Shown piece by piece: positions 7,190 through 12,818 of a stretch of 14,488 bases of DNA. The translations under genes were made by a program, and so were the position numbers. This stretch comes from an uncultured Eubacteriales bacterium (lineage in GTDB: Bacteria; Bacillota; Clostridia; Oscillospirales; Oscillospiraceae). Under the pieces are notes generated by a model. The model worked only from the letters and a program-made list of their open reading frames with translations. It had not been told where the DNA came from and did not search any database. Position 1 is the first letter of the stretch. Each line of letters starts with the position of its first letter. The DNA lies in assembly GCA_905201305.1 (NCBI GenBank), contig CAJKNS010000027.1, positions 1 through 14,488 of the forward strand. The letters are read 5' to 3'.

Positions 7190-8050
7190 TCAGCGTTTGA
7201 CGGTGGGACCGAACAGCCGGTAAAGGGCGGCTTTCAGTCCCGGCTTTTTGAGTATGGGCTTAGGCGGGGTGTTGACGCCGCTGTCCGACAGAGAGTGGAA
7301 TTCCGGCAGGTTTCCGGAGACAGTCTCCCAGCGCGCCTGATTTTCCTGATTGTTTTCCCACAGATAACGGCGGTATTCGGCGCCCTCAATCAGGAATGCC
7401 GCAAGAATGCCCAGAATAATCATGCTGATGGGTGCGGTGATGGCGGCAATTTTCAGCACCAGATTCCAGAACATCTTGTCAAAGGGATAGTCCGTGGGAT
7501 TGTAGACCCCGGTTTCATAGAGCTGCCGGTCCAGCTTCCGCAGGGCTTCGTGGGCGGTTTTCCGGGACAAAGGCGCGCCGAAGTCCGCTTCAAATTGACC
7601 TGCAAGACTGTTCTGCTCCAGCGCCGCGATATAAAGGGAGATGGTGGCGCGAAGGGGGAGCATGGTGGCGTATTCGAGTCCGTCGATGGTAAACACGCCG
7701 GAGCGGGTGGCGGCATAGACGCTGCCTCGGGAGTAGGTGACGAAATCAAAGGTGATGGGCGTTCCCTTTTTCACATCGTGCGCCTTAAAATCCTGAAAAA
7801 ACGAGAAATTGCAGGGGGAGTTAAAGGTCACGGGACCGGAAAGCCCGGGCATGCTCAGGTCATAGCCGTCCTGTTTTAGCCGTTCCAAAACCGCCTTGGG
7901 ACGATTGAGGTTCAGGTCTTCATAGGCGCTGTTGTAGTGAAAATTGGAATTGACCTGCTGGGTTTTCACGGTGTAGCCCACAAAGCAGCCCAGAAGAATC
8001 AGAATTACCAGCAGCAGGGCAATGGGGAAGGGGCGAATGCGGCGTTTCAT
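7190..8050 (-). CDS. Unrecognised two-helix membrane protein of the BlaI/M56 operon
   Basis: I do not recognise this 286-residue protein. A positively charged start (MKRRIRP) precedes a first membrane helix at about 9-27. Some 165 residues follow, probably outside the cell, and then a second helix at about 197-222. A cytoplasmic tail of about 60 residues carries tryptophan-, glutamine- and proline-containing segments and ends in a basic patch (KKPGLKAALYRLFGPTVKR). The external part contains a single cysteine (C80) and no repeat or known catalytic motif. The ATG at 8050 has AAAGGAGG upstream, and that site directly follows the stop of the lipoprotein gene. The gene's own stop overlaps the ribosome binding site of the repressor. 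The spacing implies co-transcription and a joint function with the lipoprotein and sensor, for example as an output or adaptor; that is inference only. Confidence 0.8.
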   Translation of the reverse strand: MKRRIRPFPIALLLVILILLGCFVGYTVKTQQVNSNFHYNSAYEDLNLNRPKAVLERLKQDGYDLSMPGLSGPVTFNSPCNFSFFQDFKAHDVKKGTPITFDFVTYSRGSVYAATRSGVFTIDGLEYATMLPLRATISLYIAALEQNSLAGQFEADFGAPLSRKTAHEALRKLDRQLYETGVYNPTDYPFDKMFWNLVLKIAAITAPISMIILGILAAFLIEGAEYRRYLWENNQENQARWETVSGNLPEFHSLSDSGVNTPPKPILKKPGLKAALYRLFGPTVKR

Positions 8051-8065
8051 GGGATGACCTCCTTT

Positions 8066-9412
8066 TTATTGCTGCTCGGACAGATAAATTCCGGCACGGT
8101 TTTGAATCACATCGGCAACGGCTTCGGCGGATTTTTGCCCGGAGAAATAGCCGTCCACCTCGTCAAAAATGATGGTGCGAAGCTCCACGTTGGTATTTCC
8201 GCTGAAGGACGATACCTGATTCACCAGCTCGTTCATGCTGTCGATTTCCTCCTGGGTCAGACCGCGAACGGGAGCAGTGGTGACGGTGACAGTGGTGGTG
8301 TTGCCGCCCAGGGCAGCGTCGGCGGGATTCCGATAGGCTTCGGTGACGGATGCAGGGGTTTCCTCCATGGCTTTCTGCGCCCGGCGGTCCCATTCGCTTT
8401 TCAAAAGGGGCAGCCAGGGGACAGTTTCCTGATAGTCCGGGGCAAGGGTGGCTTTGAGGAACTGCCATGCCAAATCCTCTCTGCCGGTGCCGCTGCATAT
8501 GGCATAGCGCATCACAGACCCGGCAAACACCGTGGTATGATCGGTTCCGGGAAAGCCCACGGAACAGGTCAAGCCCTGGTCGATCAGCCCGTGGCAGCCG
8601 TCAAAGCTCTTGAGCTGATTCCAGCCGCAGAGAATGCTGCCGGATTGGAACGCATTTTCCTCCAGTGCGGCAGTTTCGCTGTCCCGCTCTGCCCAGCGCT
8701 TCACATCGGAAAGCAATTGGACAAAGGAATTGCCAAAGTCGCAGGTTCGTTCCGTGTAGTTGACATAATCGTCCATACAGCCGTCCAGCAGCAGGGACAG
8801 CAGGTCGCCGGGGGTGTCTGCGTTGATGGTAAAGGCGGCGTCCGGGTGAGCGTCCATCCACTGGGCGATGTTCGGCAGGGTAAAGGGCTGATCGGGGTCC
8901 CAGACCTGGGGGGAAACATACATGCTTTGGAGGTAAAAGCTGGGGGAAAGCTGATAGAGGGTATGGTCGCTCCATTCCATGGACCGGAGAATGGGAGAAA
9001 GCAGAGCGTCGCCGCTGAGCTCGGGGTCTGCATCCAGCCAATCATAGAGGTTGCAGAACACGCCCTTGTCCGCATAGATCTCGTAGTCAAAGCCATCGAG
9101 ACTGATGAGATCGGGTCCGTCACCGGCAATCAGCGAGAGCTTTAATTCGTTTTCGTTGTCCGTGTACCAAATGGATTCCAGGGGTGTGGCGGGGGAGAGA
9201 CGGTTAAACGTCTCAATGGCTTCGGTGATATAGCGGTTGTGCTCCGTTCGGGCGATGGTCAAGCTCTGGGTGTCCGGCGCTTCCGGATAGAAGAGGGAAG
9301 CCTCCGTCGTCCGGACCGCGGCAGCTTCGGACGGCGGGGCAGCGGCATCGGACCCGGCGGGACTACAGCCGCAGAGAAGCAGCATACTCAGAAGAAGAAC
9401 AGCACGTTTCAT
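8066..9412 (-). CDS. Orphan extracellular solute-binding lipoprotein (ABC family 1 type)
   Basis: A type II signal peptide (MKRAVLLLSMLLLCGC) ends in a lipobox with the lipid-modified cysteine at about residue 16. An Ala/Ser/Pro-rich linker then leads to a folded domain of about 400 residues. The order of segments and the C-terminal stretch around DGYFSGQKSAEAVADVIQNR and the final YLSEQ match sugar-type family 1 solute-binding proteins. Three starts are possible: GTG 9418, ATG 9415 and ATG 9412. The last is chosen (448 residues) because GGAGG (9424-9420) is 7 nt upstream of it. No permease or ATPase gene is in the operon, so a simple import role is doubtful. As first gene of a repressor/protease operon it is more likely an inducible ligand-binding or co-sensing surface protein. 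The ligand is unknown. Confidence 0.85.
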   Translation of the reverse strand: MKRAVLLLSMLLLCGCSPAGSDAAAPPSEAAAVRTTEASLFYPEAPDTQSLTIARTEHNRYITEAIETFNRLSPATPLESIWYTDNENELKLSLIAGDGPDLISLDGFDYEIYADKGVFCNLYDWLDADPELSGDALLSPILRSMEWSDHTLYQLSPSFYLQSMYVSPQVWDPDQPFTLPNIAQWMDAHPDAAFTINADTPGDLLSLLLDGCMDDYVNYTERTCDFGNSFVQLLSDVKRWAERDSETAALEENAFQSGSILCGWNQLKSFDGCHGLIDQGLTCSVGFPGTDHTTVFAGSVMRYAICSGTGREDLAWQFLKATLAPDYQETVPWLPLLKSEWDRRAQKAMEETPASVTEAYRNPADAALGGNTTTVTVTTAPVRGLTQEEIDSMNELVNQVSSFSGNTNVELRTIIFDEVDGYFSGQKSAEAVADVIQNRAGIYLSEQQ

Positions 9413-9452
9413 CATCACACCTCCAAGGAAATATGGGAGCGGGAGTTAATCG

Positions 9453-9464
9453 TAACATTTGTTA
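9453..9464. promoter_or_regulatory. BlaI-type operator 1 (TAACATTTGTTA)
   Basis: A perfect 12-bp dyad with two central bases lies at about +8 to +19 of the minus-strand promoter. It is the exact inverted copy of operator 2 over 14 bp (GTAACATTTGTTAT). AACA-NN-TGTT differs from the BlaI/CopY consensus TACA-NN-TGTA only at the outermost positions. Confidence 0.75.
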
Positions 9465-9477
9465 TTCCTATAGCTGC

Positions 9478-9506
9478 ATGATAACAAATGTTACTGCTCC
9501 TGTCAA
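9478..9506 (-). promoter_or_regulatory. Sigma-A promoter of the lipoprotein-BlaI-M56 operon
   Basis: On the minus strand a perfect -35 TTGACA (9506-9501) is followed after 17 bp by TATCAT (9483-9478). The start is expected near 9471, with a leader of about 59 nt before the ATG at 9412. One operator dyad occupies most of the spacer and the other follows the start site, an arrangement suited to full repression. Confidence 0.82.
9482..9493. promoter_or_regulatory. BlaI-type operator 2 (TAACAAATGTTA)
   Basis: A perfect 12-bp dyad sits between the -35 and -10 elements of the operon promoter and touches the first two bases of the -10. Its centre is 29 bp from that of operator 1. Its distance from the divergent DUF4317 -35 element (9529) is about 35 bp, so it would not directly block that promoter. 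Confidence 0.78.
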
Positions 9507-9528
9507 CCCCTTTTCGGGAAAATTTCAC

Positions 9529-9557
9529 TTGCACCGGAGGAGAAATACGGGTATACT
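9529..9557 (+). promoter_or_regulatory. Sigma-A promoter of the DUF4317 gene
   Basis: A -35 element TTGCAC (9529-9534) and a -10 element TATACT (9552-9557) are 17 bp apart. The start is expected near 9564, about 28 nt before the ATG at 9592. It is back to back with the operon promoter on the other strand, with 22 bp between the two -35 elements. Confidence 0.68.
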
Positions 9558-9591
9558 GTATCGGGCAGGCAACTGCGGAAAGGATGTTCCT

Positions 9592-10896
9592 ATGAGTATT
9601 GCAAAACGCGACGTGCTGGAGCTGCGCCGCCGAATGACGAAAAAGAGCTGCACCATTGACCGGCTCTGCGGCTGCTATGTGGACGGCGGCAAAAACGTGG
9701 TGCTGAAATTCAGTGAGAGCTTCTCGGAGCTGCCCGAGGAGGAATACTATAAATATCTGGAGATTGCGAAAAAAGCCATGTCCGGGTCCCTGAATTCCAA
9801 TCTGCTGGAGCTGAACTTCCAGCGGGGGGAGACGGGAGACGAACACCAGCGCTATCTCTATACCCTGAAAGCCAGCAAAATGCAGAATCCCGAGCTGCTG
9901 GACCGGCTGTATGAAAAGATCATCGACAGCTATGCCGCCGAGGGGAACTATCTGATTCTGGTGTTCCACGACGTTTACGATGTGATTACCCAGACCAAGG
10001 ACCGGAAGCGGCTGGACGAATCCAGCGAAACCTATGAATATATGATCTGCGCCCTGTGTCCCGTGGATTTCTCCAAGCCCGGTCTTGGCTATCGGGAGGA
10101 GGAGAACCGCATTGGCGTCACCGAGCGGAACTGGGTGGTGGGCATGCCCGATATCGGCTTTACATACCCTGCCTTTGCGGGACATGGCGCGGACTCCAGC
10201 GCGGTGATGTACTATGTGAAAACCGGAAAGGACTCCCATGTGGAATTTGTGGAGGATGTGCTGGGCTGCGTGGCAAAGCGGACGGCAGGAGAGGAGAAAA
10301 ACGCCTTTAAAGAGGTGATTCAGGACTCCTTTGAGGACCCCCAGCAGGGAAAAAGCGTCTTCCTGAAGATGCAGAAGCATTTAAGCGACATGACCCTGCC
10401 GGACCCCGATGCTCCGGAGGATGAGGAAACGCCGCCCCTTGCCCTGACCAAAGCCACCATGGCGGAGGTCATGGAGCAGGTGGACCTTGGCGAAGAAGCC
10501 CGGAATATCATCCAGGCGGCATTTGATTACCGGTTTGGAGATACCCCGCCCACCGCACAGAATGTGGTGGACAAAAAGCTGGTGGAGGAGAGCGTCCAGC
10601 GCATCCGGACTGCCGAGCTGGAGGAGCAGGTGACGGACCTGAAGGATCAGATTCAGGAGAAGGACCAGACCATCACCCAGGCAAAAAAGACCATTCAGGA
10701 GCAGGAGGCGGCGCTGGCATCTCCCGGCAGCCTGATTCAAAGCGAGCTCACCGATGAAATGCCCATCTCCCTCCATGTGTCGCCGCAAAAGGCAAAGCAG
10801 ATCCGCACCCAGATGGTGGGCGGCGTGAAATGCATTGTGGTGCCGGTGGAAAAGGGTGAATCTGCGCAGATCAACGGTGTACCCGCAGACCTGTAA
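9592..10896 (+). CDS. DUF4317 domain-containing protein
   Basis: This 434-residue protein, predicted cytoplasmic with no signal peptide or membrane helix, matches the DUF4317 family found across Clostridia. The N-terminus (SIAKRDVLELRRR, then CTIDRLCGCYVDGGKNV) is the characteristic part. The last third has an acidic, low-complexity stretch around DPDAPEDEETPP. A heptad-rich coiled coil at about 337-375 (TAELEEQVTDLKDQIQEKD) and a small beta-like C-terminal segment ending INGVPADL follow. The family has no established function, and I assign none. The ATG at 9592 is chosen because GGAAAGGA lies 7 nt upstream and the promoter TATACT at 9552 lies inside any longer reading frame. It is monocistronic and ends at a shared terminator. 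It stands divergent to the sensor operon, so co-regulation is possible but not shown. Confidence 0.9.
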   Translation: MSIAKRDVLELRRRMTKKSCTIDRLCGCYVDGGKNVVLKFSESFSELPEEEYYKYLEIAKKAMSGSLNSNLLELNFQRGETGDEHQRYLYTLKASKMQNPELLDRLYEKIIDSYAAEGNYLILVFHDVYDVITQTKDRKRLDESSETYEYMICALCPVDFSKPGLGYREEENRIGVTERNWVVGMPDIGFTYPAFAGHGADSSAVMYYVKTGKDSHVEFVEDVLGCVAKRTAGEEKNAFKEVIQDSFEDPQQGKSVFLKMQKHLSDMTLPDPDAPEDEETPPLALTKATMAEVMEQVDLGEEARNIIQAAFDYRFGDTPPTAQNVVDKKLVEESVQRIRTAELEEQVTDLKDQIQEKDQTITQAKKTIQEQEAALASPGSLIQSELTDEMPISLHVSPQKAKQIRTQMVGGVKCIVVPVEKGESAQINGVPADL

Positions 10897-10915
10897 CCGC
10901 AAAAAGGAAAAAGAA

Positions 10916-10951
10916 ACCCGCTGTACTCCAAAGGGCCGGAGTACAGCGGGT
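10916..10951. terminator. Bidirectional intrinsic terminator between DUF4317 and the O-antigen-ligase-like gene
   Basis: ACCCGCTGTACTCC (10916-10929) and GGAGTACAGCGGGT (10938-10951) form a perfect 14-bp stem with an 8-nt loop. On the minus strand it is followed by a T-rich tail (TTCTTTTTCCTTTTT), so it mainly ends the gene stopping at 10961. On the plus strand the tail GTTTGCGGTTTATT is weaker but also usable. Confidence 0.85.
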
Positions 10952-10960
10952 GTTTGCGGT

Positions 10961-12361
10961 TTATTCTGATTTCAGAGCGTCCCTGCAATCCTTCCAGCAC
11001 AGCGCCAGGCAGACCGCCAGATAGAACGAGGCATTGGGTCGCCGCAGAACGCCTGCGGTGGCATAGATATGGGCGGCACAGGTCACAAGGCTCACCAGCA
11101 GCGCCACGAACTCCGGGGTCAGCAGCGCGAATTTCTTCCGCACAAAGCTCCGGAACACCAGCACCACAAACCAGCCGAAATAGCCGAGAAGCAGCACCAG
11201 TCCCACGCCGCCGCACAGAAAGAAGATCCCATGAAAATCGTTTTCCACATCATAGCTGTCGCTGCTGGTGTACCAGCGTCCCAGCTCCATGCCGAACAGC
11301 CTGGCGCTGGGGGGAGACTCCTCCAGCAGCATGCGGCTATAGGTGAGCCTGGCACGCCGGGTGTCGCAGATATCCGATGCCCTTTGACTGTAGTGATAGG
11401 CTTCGGCGGTGCGGCTTAGACCAAAGTGCTCCACCAAGCCGGGCAGATAGGTCTGATAGGCGCTGCGCAGGACGGACTCCGGCTGGGTGTCGGCAGAGGA
11501 ATCGGCAGCTGCCTGATCCTGCGCCACCAGCTCGTCAATGTGCTGCTGCTTTACCTGAATGTTTGCCTGCACCTGCTTCTGGTTATTTGCCATGGGCGAC
11601 AGAGGAATCAGCAGGGCAAATACAATTGCCAGCACCAGGAGCCACAGCCCCTGAATCCGCTTTTTCCACAGCAGCAGGCACACCCCCAGCACCAGTCCAA
11701 TCAGGATGCAGCCAAAGGTGGAAAGCCGGGTGGCAAACAGAAACAGCATGCCCATAAAGAGCAGAGAGACAATCAGAAACGGAACGGGACCGGAGAACCG
11801 CCGGAGCACATAGATCAAGGCAATGGGCGTCAGCATGCAGAGAATGGCGCTTTGGCTGTTGGCAAAATAGAACCAGCCCAGAATTCCCAGAGACTTGTTG
11901 GGATAGGTGTGGGGATCGGTGCCGGTGGCGGTGGCAAGGAGCTCCACCAGAAGAATCATCAGCAGGCACAGAGCAAACGCGCCGGGGATCTTGTGCCGGA
12001 GCTCGGGAAACCGCCGGAGAAGGGTGCAGAAGCTCAGCGCGGTCAGGGGCATCAGATAAATCCGCACCAGATTGGTGAGATCACGGATCGGCTGGGCATA
12101 GCCGAATTGCACGCAGGCAAGCACATGTCCCGCTGTCAGCGCCAAAAGCACGGCGGTGGTGATATAATAGGCGTGGCGCTTTTCCGCCAGACAGAAGCCC
12201 AGGACTACGGTAAAAAGCAGCAATCCCAGCCGCAGCAGCAGGGTCATGGTGTTTTCCGTTCCGCTGGCATTGAGCCAATAGGATGTGACGTCCAGCAGCG
12301 GCTGCACCACAATCAGCGCAAGCACCAGGAAATGCAGGGGCTTTTTCTCCGCATGTATCAT
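10961..12361 (-). CDS. O-antigen ligase/polymerase-like polytopic membrane protein
   Basis: This 466-residue protein has about ten to twelve hydrophobic segments and one large external loop at about 256-375. Near the end of the loop DVENDFHGIFFLCGGVG (371-387) matches the END...G..G pattern of the Wzy/WaaL/O-antigen-ligase superfamily. The loop begins with a glutamine-rich, probably helical segment. Such proteins transfer or polymerise lipid-linked glycans at the outer face of the membrane; in Gram-positive bacteria that means capsule, teichuronic-acid or other wall glycans. No glycosyltransferase or flippase gene lies beside it, so its substrate cannot be inferred from context. The ATG at 12361 has GAGGG 5 nt upstream and its own consensus promoter. 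It ends at the strong shared hairpin at 10916-10951. Confidence 0.8.
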   Translation of the reverse strand: MIHAEKKPLHFLVLALIVVQPLLDVTSYWLNASGTENTMTLLLRLGLLLFTVVLGFCLAEKRHAYYITTAVLLALTAGHVLACVQFGYAQPIRDLTNLVRIYLMPLTALSFCTLLRRFPELRHKIPGAFALCLLMILLVELLATATGTDPHTYPNKSLGILGWFYFANSQSAILCMLTPIALIYVLRRFSGPVPFLIVSLLFMGMLFLFATRLSTFGCILIGLVLGVCLLLWKKRIQGLWLLVLAIVFALLIPLSPMANNQKQVQANIQVKQQHIDELVAQDQAAADSSADTQPESVLRSAYQTYLPGLVEHFGLSRTAEAYHYSQRASDICDTRRARLTYSRMLLEESPPSARLFGMELGRWYTSSDSYDVENDFHGIFFLCGGVGLVLLLGYFGWFVVLVFRSFVRKKFALLTPEFVALLVSLVTCAAHIYATAGVLRRPNASFYLAVCLALCWKDCRDALKSE

Positions 12362-12396
12362 AAAATCCCTCGTTTCCGATCATGAATGTTATCCCC

Positions 12397-12425
12397 ATTA
12401 TAATCGGTAGCACCCGGGATATCAA
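12397..12425 (-). promoter_or_regulatory. Sigma-A promoter of the O-antigen-ligase-like gene
   Basis: On the minus strand TTGATA (12425-12420) and a perfect TATAAT (12402-12397) are separated by 17 bp. The start is expected near 12390, about 28 nt before the ATG at 12361. Confidence 0.78.
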
Positions 12426-12429
12426 CTGG

Positions 12430-12696
12430 TTTCTTGCGGCGGAAACAAGTTCCCATGGGGGAACCGGCGAACTGCAACAAAATACAGGGGAATCATACAT
12501 TTGGACGGTATAAATCAATCAATTTGTATACGGAAAGATTTTACCATGTTCAAAATGTAGGATATGTGCGGAATGTTGCGGAAAGTAAGCGAGAAATATC
12601 CGAAACGTATGTGACGTGTTGCAGCGGAAATGTGACGAAACATCGACAAAGATGTGTTGAAATGGAACAGAGGTAACAAAATGTAGATTTCAGCCC
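12430..12696. other. Non-coding region with ATGTG-type repeats upstream of the GntP gene
   Basis: This stretch between two divergent promoters is more AT-rich than its surroundings. Short open frames on both strands have no ribosome binding site and no recognisable product. It holds repeated short words: ATGT at 12555, 12564 and 12573 (9-bp steps), ATGTGACG at 12609-12616 and again at 12630-12637 (21 bp apart), ATGTG at 12652, and CAAAATGTAG at both 12551-12560 and 12677-12686 (126 bp apart). The spacings fit same-face protein binding. No known binding consensus is assigned. Confidence 0.4.
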
Positions 12697-12759
12697 GATT
12701 CTGTATGTTGACTCTTATGTCGGATTTTACGATAATATGGATACAGATTGTACAGAATC
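12697..12759. repeat. Inverted repeat bracketing the GntP promoter
   Basis: GATTCTGTA (12697-12705) and its exact complement TACAGAATC (12751-12759) stand just upstream of the -35 element and at about +9 to +17. A repressor binding both arms would bridge the promoter. A 9-bp match this close can also arise by chance. Confidence 0.4.
12708..12736 (+). promoter_or_regulatory. Sigma-A promoter of the GntP-family permease gene
   Basis: TTGACT (12708-12713) and GATAAT (12731-12736) are separated by 17 bp. The start is expected near 12743, giving a leader of about 76 nt before the ATG at 12819. Confidence 0.72.
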
Positions 12760-12760
12760 C

Positions 12761-12785
12761 CGCCGAATCGGAGACCAATTCGGCG
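12761..12785 (+). other. Leader hairpin in the GntP transcript
   Basis: CGCCGAAT (12761-12768) and ATTCGGCG (12778-12785) form a perfect 8-bp stem with a 9-nt loop in the 5' leader. No T run follows, so it is not an intrinsic terminator. It does not cover the ribosome binding site. It may stabilise the transcript or have no function. Confidence 0.4.
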
Positions 12786-12818
12786 AGGCGGCGGGGCTTG
12801 TGTGAAAGGAGACACAAA

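Noticed and set aside
7937..9145. 402-codon open frame on the plus strand, antisense to the lipoprotein gene
   Set aside because: Same reasoning: shadow of the real gene, with no ribosome binding site or promoter and low-complexity Gly/His composition.
9433..9591. N-terminal extension of DUF4317 to 9433
   Set aside because: It would translate the operators and the gene's own promoter. The family's N-terminus begins at the ATG at 9592, which has a ribosome binding site.
9415..10380. 321-codon minus-strand frame opposite DUF4317
   Set aside because: It overlaps both the operator region and the DUF4317 gene and has no start signals; DUF4317 itself is a clear family match.
11426..12385. 319-codon plus-strand frame opposite the O-antigen-ligase-like gene
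   Set aside because: Gln/His/Lys-rich antisense shadow; the opposite strand encodes a clear polytopic membrane protein with its own promoter and ribosome binding site.
12609..12637. CRP-type site from the TGTGA words
   Set aside because: Only direct half-sites are present, without the TCACA partner at the right distance.
12705..12818. N-terminal extension of the GntP permease to 12705
   Set aside because: It would start inside the -35 region. AAAGGAGA before 12819 and the family's N-terminus support the shorter form.
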